Counted from the stretch's first letter, positions 43,941 through 52,819 are shown. The stretch is DNA of 64,000 nucleotides from Streptomyces sp. NBC_00690 (GCF_036226685.1 NZ_CP109009.1:7157501-7221500); one strand, 5' to 3'. Made by a program: numbers and translations. Notes: generated from the sequence alone by a model not told the origin.

Positions 43941-45219
43941 GAACCCCACCGCACCGACCTCCGCGGAACTGGTCGTCGAGGGCGCGACGCTCGACGGGCG
44001 GATCGTCGACGTCGTCGTCCGCGAGGGGCGCATCGCCGCACTGGGTCCCGGCGTCGGCACGGACATCGCCGCCGTGGAACGGATCGTCGCCCGCGGCGGA
44101 CTGCTCACCCCCGCCTTCACCGAGCCGCACAGCCATCCCGACAAGGCACTCAGCCGCCGGCTCATCGCCCCACTGGGGCTGCCCGCCCGGCTCACCGACC
44201 GACCCGCCCTGATGCAGCGGCAGCGTGACCTCAAAGCCACCTTTACCCGGGAGGAAGTCGCCGGAAGGGCGGGCGACTTCCTGCGGCTGGCAGCCGCCCA
44301 GGGCATCGCCACGGTCGCGGGGCAGGCCGACATCGACAGCGTCACCGGACTGACCTCGTTCGAGGGAGTCATGGACGCCCGGGAGAAGCACCTGGACCTG
44401 CTCGACCTCCGGGTGACCGCATTTCCCCAGGAGGGACTGGTCCAGGACCCGGGCGCCTACGACCTCGTCGCCGCGGCCCTCGCCTCCGGAGCCCATCGGG
44501 TCGGTGGCTGGCCCAACAACGAACGGTCCTACGAGGACCAGATCTCCCACCTCGACCAGGTGTTCGCCCTGGCCGAACGGTTCGGCGTCGGCATCGACAT
44601 CAACATCGACTACTTCACCGACCCCACCGAGCGGCTGCTTGAACCCCTCGCAGAACGCACCCTCGCCCACGGGATGCAGGGGCTCGTCAACGCCAACCAC
44701 GTGGGCGCCTTGGAGACCTACCCCGACGACGACGCCCGCCGAGTGATCGCCAAGGTCGCCGAGGCACAGATCGCCGTGACCGTGTGCCCGACCAACCTCT
44801 CCGGCTCGTATCCGTACCGGGGCGTCTCCCGCGCGGCCGAACTTCTGGCGGCCGGGGTCACCGTGGCGATCGGCACCGGGAACCTCCAGGACAACTGGGA
44901 ACCCTTCGGCAACCTCGATCCGCTCGACCTCGCCCGGCTGGCCTGGCACGCCTTCCCGCTCAGCGACGAGGACGACGAGGGCATCGAGACCGCTTGGCGC
45001 CTGATCACGGAGCACGCCGCCCGCGCCGTCGGTGTTCCGCACGACGAACTGCGCACCGGTGGCCCCGCCGACTTCGTGGTCCTGGCGGCCACGACCAAGA
45101 CGGACGCACTGCGCAACGAGCCCGGGCCCCGCTGGTCGGTGCGCGGCGGACGCGTGGTGGCCAGCCGCGTCGGCACGATGTGGACCGCACCGGCACCCGA
45201 GCCGGTGAGGTCGAGCTGA
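43927..45219 (+). CDS. cytosine-deaminase-like amidohydrolase (copy B, degenerate active site)
   Basis: Codes 430 residues from GTG 43927, chosen for AAGGA 8 bases upstream; it overlaps the cupin gene by 14 bases. It aligns along its whole length with copy A: FTEPHSHPDKAL, QEGLVQDPGAYDL, AELLAAGVTVAIG and PFGNLDPLD. The HxH and the NANHVG histidine remain, but the metal histidine of DIHAD is Asn (DINID) and the catalytic Asp of AGSDN is Gly (IGTGN). It is therefore unlikely to be a normal hydrolase. It may bind ligand, pair with copy A or have a new chemistry. Last enzyme gene of the arm. Confidence 0.82.
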   Translation: MTASENPTAPTSAELVVEGATLDGRIVDVVVREGRIAALGPGVGTDIAAVERIVARGGLLTPAFTEPHSHPDKALSRRLIAPLGLPARLTDRPALMQRQRDLKATFTREEVAGRAGDFLRLAAAQGIATVAGQADIDSVTGLTSFEGVMDAREKHLDLLDLRVTAFPQEGLVQDPGAYDLVAAALASGAHRVGGWPNNERSYEDQISHLDQVFALAERFGVGIDINIDYFTDPTERLLEPLAERTLAHGMQGLVNANHVGALETYPDDDARRVIAKVAEAQIAVTVCPTNLSGSYPYRGVSRAAELLAAGVTVAIGTGNLQDNWEPFGNLDPLDLARLAWHAFPLSDEDDEGIETAWRLITEHAARAVGVPHDELRTGGPADFVVLAATTKTDALRNEPGPRWSVRGGRVVASRVGTMWTAPAPEPVRSS

Positions 45220-45300
45220 ACGCCGTACGGGCAGGGCGGGGGCCGGCACGGGAAATCGGACCCTCGACATCCGTCCCCCTCCCGCCCCGCCCGTCGTACC

Positions 45301-45310
45301 GTATGCATAC
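45301..45310. promoter_or_regulatory. palindrome upstream of the LacI gene
   Basis: GTATGCATAC is a perfect 10-bp palindrome, 92 bp before the LacI start in a 183-bp gap, in otherwise GC-rich sequence. It could be a control site, but no promoter boxes support this. Confidence 0.3.
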
Positions 45311-45402
45311 ATGCGCGGCTCCTCGCGCCCCACGACGTCCGCGTCGGTTCCGAGCGATTCGCCCTCGTCTCCAGCAGGGCTCCGAGTGAATCTGGTGATT
45401 CC

Positions 45403-46437
45403 GTGGTGAAGGTGACCAAGCCCTCGGTCGGTCGGGTGACGATCCGTGATGTCGCCGCAGCGGCCGGGGTGTCGGTGACGACCGTCTCCGATGCGCTCAA
45501 CAACAAGGGCAAGCTCCGCGAGGAGACCCGCGAGCGGATCCGGCAGACGGCCAACGCGCTCGGCTACCGTCCCAGCCGGGTGGCGCAGGCGTTCCGCCAC
45601 GGCCGTACCGGCACCATCGCCCTCGTCCTCCCACACCGTGACGTCAGCGGCAACGAGTACGACATGATCGGCCTCGACTACTACATGACGATCGCGTCCG
45701 GCTCGGCCCGCGCCGCCTTCAGCGAGGGGTACGCCCTGATGCTGACGCCCCGGATCAGCACCGAGGACGAGTGGCGGCTGATCGGCCCGGACGGGGTGGT
45801 GCTCTGCGACCCTGCGGCGAGCGACCCGCGCATCGACATGCTGGAGGGCATGGGTATCCCGGTGGTCTCCATCGAACGCGACCCGGAGCGCCCCGAACGC
45901 CCCTTCTACGTCTCCGGTGACAACGAGCAGAACATGCGCGATCTGCTCGACCACCTCCACCAGGGCGGCGCGCGCAGGATCGCCCTGCTCTCGGCGCGCT
46001 CCTCCTGGGCCTGGACATTGGAAGGGGAGGACGCCTACCAGTCCTGGTGCACCGAACGAGAACTCCGTCCCCTGGTCGCCCATGTCTCCGTCGACCGACT
46101 GGAGGCGGACTCCTACCGTGCCGCCTGCGCCTTGCTCGACGCCGACGAGCCTCCGGACGCGCTGATCGCCTCCGCGGAGCAGTACAGCGAGGGCGTGACC
46201 CGTGCCTGCCGCGAACGGGGCGTGCGCATCCCCGACGATGTGATGCTGGCGATCGGCATCGACAACCGCTTCGCACAGCAGTCCGATCCGCCCATCACCG
46301 CCATCGACCTGCGCCCCGCCGACCAGGCGGGCGCCGCGGTCGGCATGCTGCTCAAACGGCTGGGCGGCCAGCAGGTCGACCGCCCTGCCGTGGTGCCGAG
46401 CCAACTGCGGGTACGGGCCAGTACCACCCGGCGCTGA
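45403..46437 (+). CDS. LacI-family regulator of the catabolic locus
   Basis: Codes 344 residues from GTG 45403 (GTG 45406 is equally possible). Residues about 12-62 form the headpiece (VTIRDVAAAAGVSVTTVSDALN) and hinge (YRPSRVAQAFRHGRT). The effector domain follows, with ARRIALLSARSSW and VMLAIGIDNRFAQQSDPPITAIDL. It lies 183 bp after the last enzyme gene. The twin GAAACGTTTC palindromes at 38550-38586 are the only strong LacI-type operators seen in the window, so it is the best candidate to control both arms (inference). Confidence 0.9.
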   Translation: MVKVTKPSVGRVTIRDVAAAAGVSVTTVSDALNNKGKLREETRERIRQTANALGYRPSRVAQAFRHGRTGTIALVLPHRDVSGNEYDMIGLDYYMTIASGSARAAFSEGYALMLTPRISTEDEWRLIGPDGVVLCDPAASDPRIDMLEGMGIPVVSIERDPERPERPFYVSGDNEQNMRDLLDHLHQGGARRIALLSARSSWAWTLEGEDAYQSWCTERELRPLVAHVSVDRLEADSYRAACALLDADEPPDALIASAEQYSEGVTRACRERGVRIPDDVMLAIGIDNRFAQQSDPPITAIDLRPADQAGAAVGMLLKRLGGQQVDRPAVVPSQLRVRASTTRR

Positions 46438-46510
46438 TCCCTCGCGAGGTGAACCGAGAGCGGCGCCCGTGGCACTTGTTCCACGGCCCGGGACGCGGGG
46501 GCAGACGTCG

Positions 46511-47482
46511 TCAGCGCCGGGGTACGAGGGCCACAGCAGCCCGCGCACAGCCCCAACCAACGGTGAGACCGGCCCCGCCGTGACCGTAGTTGTGCACCAA
46601 CAGCCCGCCGCCGGCCAGCGGTTCCGACTCGATGCGCACCCCCGCAGCCCTGGCCGGCCGCAGCCCCACGCGATGGCCCAGCACCCGGGCGTCCGCGATC
46701 GCCGGGTGGTGGCGGGCGCACCGGGCCACGATCTCCCGTGCCGTCGCCGGATCGGGCTCGCCGTTCTCGTCCCCGTCCTGCGCCGTGCCACCCAGGACCA
46801 GCCGTCCCGGCTGCGGAAAGAGATACGTGAGCTGCTCCGGGCCCCCGTCAGGGCCGCCGTCCGGTAGGACCAGCCACTCCCGGATGCCGGGATTCTCCAC
46901 CCACACCACCTGACCGCGGACCGCGACCAGACCGTCGTCCCCGGCCAACTCCCGCGCCCCGAGCCCCGCGCAGTTGACCACCAACGGTGCCGCCGCCGTT
47001 GCTTCGTCCAGGTGCCGCACCCGACGGAACTCGACCGTGCCGCCGGACGACTCCAATCTCCTCCGCAACCAGGCCAGATGGACCGGCATGTCAACGAGCG
47101 GCAGCCGTGCCCACACCCCCTCCAGATGTCCGGACGGCAACTCGTCCGGGCGGGCGGTCCTGAGCTCCCCGGCCCGCCGCGTCCAGGCGTCCACCTTTTC
47201 CAGCCGGGTCCCGGCCATGATCCCGGACACCAACCGGACCCCGGTCCGGTCCGGCTGCTCGGCCCACCGCACCATGCGCTCCCAGGTCGCCGTCGACCAC
47301 GCCGCGACCAGTTCCTTCGGCTCGATCCGATACGGCCACCACAGCGCGCCCGCCACCGACGACGTCGTCCCGGCTATGTCATCGCGCGTCCACACACGCA
47401 CGCGATGCCCCCGCTCCGCCAGGAGCACGGCGGTCATCAGCCCGCTGACGCCGCCCCCCACCACCACCGCATCAGGGTTCAT
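46511..47482 (-). CDS. FAD-dependent D-amino-acid oxidase-family enzyme
   Basis: Codes 323 residues. The N-terminus has the FAD motif VVVGGGVSGLMTAVLLAERG, and the C-terminus RVGLRPARAAGVRIE and NYGHGGAGLTVGWGCA, which match D-amino-acid and D-aspartate oxidases. It would oxidise D-amino acids to keto acids with release of peroxide and ammonia. No good ribosome site precedes ATG 47482, so a leaderless message is possible. It is divergent from the gene at 47548, with a palindrome at 47507 between them. The next genes do not point to a pathway. Confidence 0.88.
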   Translation of the reverse strand: MNPDAVVVGGGVSGLMTAVLLAERGHRVRVWTRDDIAGTTSSVAGALWWPYRIEPKELVAAWSTATWERMVRWAEQPDRTGVRLVSGIMAGTRLEKVDAWTRRAGELRTARPDELPSGHLEGVWARLPLVDMPVHLAWLRRRLESSGGTVEFRRVRHLDEATAAAPLVVNCAGLGARELAGDDGLVAVRGQVVWVENPGIREWLVLPDGGPDGGPEQLTYLFPQPGRLVLGGTAQDGDENGEPDPATAREIVARCARHHPAIADARVLGHRVGLRPARAAGVRIESEPLAGGGLLVHNYGHGGAGLTVGWGCARAAVALVPRR

Positions 47483-47506
47483 GAAGGGACGGTAGCGAAT
47501 GTGCTC

Positions 47507-47518
47507 CACCACGTGGTG
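47507..47518. promoter_or_regulatory. palindrome in a 65-bp divergent gap
   Basis: CACCACGTGGTG is a perfect 12-bp palindrome between the amino acid oxidase gene (starts 47482) and the gene at 47548. It is placed to affect both promoters. No cognate regulator is known. Confidence 0.4.
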
Positions 47519-47547
47519 AACCGCGTGACCGAGGGGATACTCAGGGC

Positions 47548-48594
47548 ATGTCTGCCGAGTACACCACCTTCGGGTTGGCACCGGCGATGCGGGCCGGGGG
47601 AGTTCTCGCAAGCGGCGTCTTCAAGACGCATCGGGACTTCATGGACTTCATCGTCGGCGGCCAACCGCTGCTGTTCCAGCTCAGCGATCTCGATGCGGTC
47701 TCCCCGCTGGCATCCGACGTACCCCCGGCGATCTTCACCGCGGAGGTACGCACCCTGCTCCTCGACGCCCCCGCACCCCTGGAGGGCGGCCGTTGTGTCA
47801 TCTACGCCTGCCCCGAGTGCGCGGACCTCGGCTGCGGCGCGGTCACGGCCGTCATCGAGCGCGACGGCGACGACGTCGTCTGGCGCGACTTCGCCTGGCA
47901 GACATCCGAGCACGCCGATCTGGAACGCGAGGGCTACGAGGGGCTCGGGCCGTTCCGCTTCCACGGCGGCACTTATCGGGCCGAGCTGGAGCGACTGATC
48001 GCAGCCACGAGCGCGGACGTCTCCGCTTCCCCCCTCAGGCCGCCGCGCCGACGGGTACTGCTGATCGGTGCCCGCGCCTCCGTGCTGCGCAAACTCGCCG
48101 CCGCCCTGCGCACCATCGGAGTGGGCGCCGACATCTCCCGCGATGCCGCCCGGGTCCCGGCCGAGGAACTGCGCACCTACGGAGTGGTCGCCTTCGGCCG
48201 TGCGGTCGGGGTCGAGGAGCGCGCGAGCGTACGGGCGGCGTTCACGGCCGCCGGAGCGGACGTCACCTTCGTCGACGGGCTGGCCCCGGTCATCCCCGTC
48301 CTGGTGGCCCAGATCGAAGGAGCCTTCCCCCGCGGGCCGTGGGAGGCCCCCAGACTCACCGAGCTGAGCGTCAGCGAGGGCGAAGCCCTGCTGACCGTGG
48401 CCTCGCCCTGCGAGGTGCTGGTCATGGCGTACCGGCTCGATCGGCTGTACCGCACCCACGAGCAGGCCGTCTTCACCGGGACGCTCGATGTGGGGGAACA
48501 CCGTGTTCCACTGCCGCCGCGTGCGAACAAGGGGCAGTCCTACCTGGTGGCCCGATCGATGGACACCGCCCTGGTCGCTCCCGTCCCGCGGTGA
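47548..48594 (+). CDS. unrecognised protein with a CPECADLGCG motif
   Basis: Codes 348 residues without signal peptide or membrane spans. The N-terminal half (to about 155) contains YACPECADLGCGAV, three closely spaced cysteines that could bind a metal. Then comes a Pro-rich linker (SPLRPPRR) and a second half that starts like a Rossmann strand-turn-helix (RVLLIGARASVLRKLAAAL) and ends in DTALVAPVP. I do not recognise a family with certainty. It has a terminator at 48625 and is divergent from the amino acid oxidase, so the pair may be co-regulated. A redox or nucleotide-binding role is possible, nothing more. Confidence 0.8.
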   Translation: MSAEYTTFGLAPAMRAGGVLASGVFKTHRDFMDFIVGGQPLLFQLSDLDAVSPLASDVPPAIFTAEVRTLLLDAPAPLEGGRCVIYACPECADLGCGAVTAVIERDGDDVVWRDFAWQTSEHADLEREGYEGLGPFRFHGGTYRAELERLIAATSADVSASPLRPPRRRVLLIGARASVLRKLAAALRTIGVGADISRDAARVPAEELRTYGVVAFGRAVGVEERASVRAAFTAAGADVTFVDGLAPVIPVLVAQIEGAFPRGPWEAPRLTELSVSEGEALLTVASPCEVLVMAYRLDRLYRTHEQAVFTGTLDVGEHRVPLPPRANKGQSYLVARSMDTALVAPVPR

Positions 48595-48624
48595 CCCACC
48601 GGCCCGCCCTACCCCCCCGGCCAT

Positions 48625-48659
48625 CCGTCGGCCCTGCCGACGTGCCGCAGGGCCGACGG
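48625..48659 (+). terminator. terminator after the unrecognised gene
   Basis: Perfect 13-bp inverted repeat CCGTCGGCCCTGC (48625-48637) / GCAGGGCCGACGG (48647-48659), 30 bp after the stop codon. Confidence 0.75.
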
Positions 48660-48693
48660 CACCGGTGCCGGTCACCAGCAGGAGGGCGAGCCG

Positions 48694-48699
48694 TAGAAT
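48694..48699 (+). promoter_or_regulatory. -10 box of a probably leaderless promoter
   Basis: TAGAAT ends 9 bases before the ATG of the ABC-F gene. Transcription would therefore start at or within a few bases of the ATG, and no ribosome site is present. The -35 region is weak. Confidence 0.5.
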
Positions 48700-48708
48700 C
48701 GGCGTCTG

Positions 48709-50355
48709 ATGACTGCCACCCTCGTCGCCAAGGACCTCGCCGCAGGCCACGGCGCCCGCTCCCTGTTCTCCTCCCTCGATCTCGTTGTCGCGCCCGGCGA
48801 TGTGATCGGGCTCGTCGGTGTCAACGGCGCGGGCAAGTCCACCCTGCTGCGGCTGCTCGCCGGCCTGGAGGTGCCCGAGGAGGGCGAGCTGCGCCTCTCC
48901 CCGCCGACCGCGACGGTCGGCCACCTCCCGCAGGAGCCGGAACGCCGACCGGGGGAGTCGGTGCGTGCATTCCTCGCCCGCCGCACCGGCGTCGCCGCCG
49001 CCCAGGAGGAGATGGACCGGGCCGCGCAGGCGCTCGCCGATGGATCCCCCGGAGCCGACGACGACTACTCCACCGGCCTGGAGCGCTGGCTCGCGCTCGG
49101 CGGTGCCGATCTCGACGAACGCGCCGATGAGATCGCCGCCTCGCTCGGGCTCTCCAGCGGCCGATGCGTCCTCGACCTCCCGATGACCGCACTCTCCGGC
49201 GGCCAGGCAGCCCGTGCGGGACTCGCCTCCCTGCTGCTCTCCCGCTACGACGTCTTCCTCCTCGACGAGCCGACGAACGACCTCGACCTGGAGGGCCTGG
49301 AGCGGTTGGAGAGCTTTGTCCGCCAACTGCGCGCGGGCACGGTCGTGGTCAGCCACGACCGCGAGTTCCTCACCCGTACCGTCACCAAGGTCCTGGAACT
49401 CGACCTCGCCCAACGCCACATCACCCTGTACGGCGGCGGCTACGACTCCTACCTGGAAGAACGCGACGCCGCCCGGCGGCACGCCCGCGAGGAGTTCGAC
49501 GAGTACGCCGACAAGCGGGCGGCCCTCGAAGGCCGCGCCCGGATGCAGCGGTCCTGGATGGACAAGGGCGTCAAGAACGCCCGGCGCAAGGCCGGTGACA
49601 ACGACAAGCTCGGACGGAAGTTCCGTAGCGAATCCAGCGAGAAGCAGGCGGCCAAGGCGCGCCAGACACAACGCATGATCGAACGACTGGACGTGGTCGC
49701 AGAACCCCGCAAGGAGTGGGAGTTGCGGATGGAGATCGCCGCCGCACCCCGCTCCGGATCGGTCGTGGCCACCCTGCAACAGGCGGAGGTCCGCCGCGGC
49801 GACTTCCACTGCGGGCCGCTCACGCTCCAGATCGACTGGGCGGACCGGGTCGTCATCACCGGGGCCAACGGCTCCGGCAAGTCCACCCTCCTCGCCGCCC
49901 TCCTGGGACGGCTGCCCCTGGACGCGGGCCATGCCGCACTCGGCCCCGGTGTCGTCGTCGGCGAGGTCGACCAGGCCAGGGCCCTCTTCCACGGTCCCGA
50001 AACCCTGCTCAACGCCTTCGAAGCCGCCGTCCCGGACACCCCACCGGCAGACGTCCGCACCCTGCTCGCCAAGTTCGGCCTCACCGCCGACCACGTACTG
50101 CGCCCGGCGACGACGCTCTCACCCGGCGAGCGCACCCGCGCCGCACTCGCGCTGCTCCAGTGCCGCGGGGTCAACCTCCTCGTCCTCGACGAGCCGACCA
50201 ACCACCTCGACCTGCCCGCCATCGAACAGTTGGAAGCGGCGCTCGACCGCTACGAGGGAACACTGCTCCTGGTGACCCACGACCGCCGGATGCTGGCGGC
50301 GGTGCGCACTACCCGACGCATCGAAGTGGTCGACGGAAGGATCACCGAGAGCTGA
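48709..50355 (+). CDS. ABC-F family ATPase (translation factor or antibiotic-resistance type)
   Basis: Codes 548 residues with two ABC domains and no membrane spans. Domain 1 has Walker A GVNGAGKST, signature LSGGQAARA and Walker B FLLDEPTNDLD. Domain 2 has GANGSGKST, LSPGERTRAA and LLVLDEPTNHLD. The charged linker (about 240-330) contains a long helix pair that would reach into the ribosome. Members act at the ribosomal E site to relieve stalls or displace antibiotics. No drug biosynthesis genes are nearby, so a housekeeping role is as likely as resistance. The message looks leaderless. Confidence 0.92.
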   Translation: MTATLVAKDLAAGHGARSLFSSLDLVVAPGDVIGLVGVNGAGKSTLLRLLAGLEVPEEGELRLSPPTATVGHLPQEPERRPGESVRAFLARRTGVAAAQEEMDRAAQALADGSPGADDDYSTGLERWLALGGADLDERADEIAASLGLSSGRCVLDLPMTALSGGQAARAGLASLLLSRYDVFLLDEPTNDLDLEGLERLESFVRQLRAGTVVVSHDREFLTRTVTKVLELDLAQRHITLYGGGYDSYLEERDAARRHAREEFDEYADKRAALEGRARMQRSWMDKGVKNARRKAGDNDKLGRKFRSESSEKQAAKARQTQRMIERLDVVAEPRKEWELRMEIAAAPRSGSVVATLQQAEVRRGDFHCGPLTLQIDWADRVVITGANGSGKSTLLAALLGRLPLDAGHAALGPGVVVGEVDQARALFHGPETLLNAFEAAVPDTPPADVRTLLAKFGLTADHVLRPATTLSPGERTRAALALLQCRGVNLLVLDEPTNHLDLPAIEQLEAALDRYEGTLLLVTHDRRMLAAVRTTRRIEVVDGRITES

Positions 50356-50404
50356 CCGTGGAAGCCGGGAGCCCGACCCCCACGGTCCGTCGCAAGCGAA
50401 GGGG

Positions 50405-52819
50405 TCAGCGCCGCCGATCGGGCCCGGTCAGCCCCGCCTTGCGCAGCGCGTCCGCCATCGCACTGTTCGTCGGCGCCGGCACCTGGCGGTCACCACCGCG
50501 CCCACCCTGCTGACGGCGCTGCTGCCCGCGTTCGTTGCGTCCGCCGCGGTCAGCACGGTCGCTGCGGTCAGCACGGTCGCTGCGGTCAGTGCGGTCGCCT
50601 CGATCTCTTGGTGTGCGTCCGCCTCCCTCCGCCTTCTTCGGCGCCGCCTCGTCGTCGAGCCGCAGTGTCAACGCGATCCGCTTGCGCGGAATGTCCACGT
50701 CAATGACCTTCACCTTGACGACGTCACCCGGCTTGGCCACCTCCCGCGGATCCTTCACGAACGTCCGGGACATCGCCGACACATGGACCAGACCGTCCTG
50801 GTGCACCCCGATGTCGACGAACGCACCGAAGGCCGCGACATTGGTGACCACGCCTTCGAGGACCATCCCCGGCGCCAGATCGCCGATCTTCTCCACGCCC
50901 TCCTTGAAGGAAGCCGTACGGAACGCCGGCCTCGGATCCCGACCGGGCTTCTCCAACTCCCGCAGGATGTCCGTCACCGTCGGCAATCCGAACGTCTCGT
51001 CCACGAAGTCGTCGGCCCGCAGCGACTTCAGCACACCCGTGTTGCCGATCAGCGACGCGACCGCGCCACCGGTCGTCTTCACCATGCGGCGCACCACCGG
51101 ATACGCCTCGGGGTGCACGCTGGAGGCGTCCAGCGGGTCCTCGCCGTCCCGGATCCGCAGGAAGCCCGCACACTGCTCGTACGCCTTCGGACCGAGCCGC
51201 GCCACGTCCTTGAGCGCCCTGCGTGACCGGAAGGGGCCATGGGCGTCCCGGTGCGCCACGATGTTCTCCGCGAGACCCGCACCGATGCCGGAGACCCGGG
51301 AGAGCAGGGGAGTGGAAGCCGTGTTGACGTCCACACCGACACCGTTCACACAGTCCTCGACCACCGTGTCCAACGAGCGCGACAGCTTCACCTCGGACAG
51401 GTCGTGCTGGTACTGGCCGACACCGATCGACTTCGGGTCGATCTTCACCAACTCGGCCAGCGGGTCCTGCAACCGGCGCGCGATCGAGACGGCACCCCGC
51501 AACGACACATCGAGGCTCGGCAACTCCTGCGAGGCGAACGCCGAGGCCGAGTAGACCGATGCCCCCGCCTCCGAGACCATCACCTTCGTCAGGTTCAACT
51601 CGGGGTGGCGGGCGATGAGTTCACCCGCGAGCTTGTCCGTCTCACGGGACGCCGTGCCGTTGCCGATCGCGACGAGGTCGACCGCGTGCTCCCGGGCGAG
51701 CTGTGCCAGCCGCTCCAGCGCCTGGTCCCACTTGTTGGCGGGCACGTGCGGATAGATCGTGTCCGTGGCGACCACCTTGCCCGTCGCATCCACGACGGCC
51801 ACCTTCACACCCGTACGGAAACCGGGGTCGAGCCCCAGCGTCGCACGCGTTCCCGCCGGTGCGGCGAGCAGCAGATCGCGCAGGTTCGCCGCGAACACCC
51901 GCACCGCCTCGTCCTCGGCGGCCGTCCGCAGACGCAGCCGAAGATCGATGCCGAGGTGCACCAGCACCCGTGTCCGCCAGGCCCAGCGCACGGTGTCCGC
52001 GAGCCACTTGTCGCCGGGACGACCGCGGTCGGCGACTCCGAAGCGACGCGCGATCGCGTTCTCGTAGGCGGAGGGTCCCGGCTCCTGGGACGGCGTGTCC
52101 GGCTCCAGCGTGAGGTCGAGGACATCCTCCTTCTCGCCCCGCAGCATGGCCAGCACCCGGTGCGACGGCAGCTCCGTGAACGGTTCCGCGAAGTCGAAGT
52201 AGTCGGCGAACTTCGCCCCCGCCTCCTCCTTGCCCTCGCGCACCTTCGCGGCCACCCGGCCCCGCGTCCACATGCGTTCCCTCAGCTCACCGATCAGATC
52301 GGCGTCCTCCGAGAACTTCTCCGTCAGGATCGATCGGGCGCCCTCCAGCGCCGCGGCCTGATCGGCAACGCCCTTGTCCGCGTCCACGAAGGGCGCAGCG
52401 GCCGTCAGCGGCTCCACCGTCGGGTCGGTGAGGAGTCTCTCGGCCAGTGGCTCCAACCCCGCCTCGCGGGCGATCTGCGCCTTGGTGCGCCGCTTGGGCT
52501 TGAACGGCAGATAGATGTCCTCCAACCGCGCCTTGGTGTCGGCGCTGCGGATCTGCGCCTCCAAGGTCGCGTCCAGCTTGCCCTGCTCCCGTACGGACTC
52601 AAGGATCGCCGCCCGCCGGTCCTCCAACTCCCGCAAGTACCGCAGGCGCTCTTCGAGCGTGCGCAACTGCGCGTCGTCGAGCATCTCGGTCGCTTCTTTG
52701 CGGTAGCGCGCGATGAACGGCACGGTGGACCCGCCGTCGAGCAAGTCCACGGCCGCCTTGACCTGCCGCTCCCGTACGCCGAGTTCCTCGGCGATCCTGC
52801 CTTCGATGGACGTCGTCAC
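50405..52819 (-). CDS. tex: Tex-family RNA-binding transcription accessory protein
   Basis: Codes 804 residues from GTG 52819. In order: N-terminal Tex helices, a YqgF/RNase H-like domain (LGLDPGFRTGVKVAVVD), helix-hairpin-helix motifs (VGVDVNTASTPLL, GIGAGLAENIV) and an S1 domain (GMVLEGVVTNVAAFGAFVDIGVHQDGLVHVS). The tail after about 730 is an Arg/Asp repeat (DRTDRSDRADRSDRADR), a likely disordered RNA-binding end that is encoded by 18-bp tandem repeats. Tex binds RNA and RNA polymerase and affects transcription elongation and virulence genes in other bacteria. It is convergent with the ABC-F gene. Confidence 0.93.
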   Translation of the reverse strand: MTTSIEGRIAEELGVRERQVKAAVDLLDGGSTVPFIARYRKEATEMLDDAQLRTLEERLRYLRELEDRRAAILESVREQGKLDATLEAQIRSADTKARLEDIYLPFKPKRRTKAQIAREAGLEPLAERLLTDPTVEPLTAAAPFVDADKGVADQAAALEGARSILTEKFSEDADLIGELRERMWTRGRVAAKVREGKEEAGAKFADYFDFAEPFTELPSHRVLAMLRGEKEDVLDLTLEPDTPSQEPGPSAYENAIARRFGVADRGRPGDKWLADTVRWAWRTRVLVHLGIDLRLRLRTAAEDEAVRVFAANLRDLLLAAPAGTRATLGLDPGFRTGVKVAVVDATGKVVATDTIYPHVPANKWDQALERLAQLAREHAVDLVAIGNGTASRETDKLAGELIARHPELNLTKVMVSEAGASVYSASAFASQELPSLDVSLRGAVSIARRLQDPLAELVKIDPKSIGVGQYQHDLSEVKLSRSLDTVVEDCVNGVGVDVNTASTPLLSRVSGIGAGLAENIVAHRDAHGPFRSRRALKDVARLGPKAYEQCAGFLRIRDGEDPLDASSVHPEAYPVVRRMVKTTGGAVASLIGNTGVLKSLRADDFVDETFGLPTVTDILRELEKPGRDPRPAFRTASFKEGVEKIGDLAPGMVLEGVVTNVAAFGAFVDIGVHQDGLVHVSAMSRTFVKDPREVAKPGDVVKVKVIDVDIPRKRIALTLRLDDEAAPKKAEGGGRTPRDRGDRTDRSDRADRSDRADRGGRNERGQQRRQQGGRGGDRQVPAPTNSAMADALRKAGLTGPDRRR
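50547..50600 (-). repeat. three 18-bp tandem repeats in tex
   Basis: Unit CGGTCAGCACGGTCGCTG at 50547-50564 and 50565-50582 is exact; a third, partly changed unit follows to 50600. It codes the Arg-Asp-rich tail. Its copy number can change without shifting frame. Confidence 0.8.

Noticed and set aside
43921..47094. Very long leftward open frame (over 1000 codons)
   Set aside because: It runs antisense to the AllE-like, CodA-like B and LacI genes, has no ribosome site or recognisable domain, and is an artefact of GC-rich third positions.
47479..50094. Long leftward open frame antisense to the unknown and ABC-F genes
   Set aside because: Composition is shadow-like (Gly/Val/Gln-rich, no motifs), while the opposite strand carries clear ABC motifs.
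50354..50387. Terminator between ABC-F and tex
   Set aside because: Only an 8-bp stem (GACCGTGG/CCACGGTC) with an 18-base loop; too weak to list.
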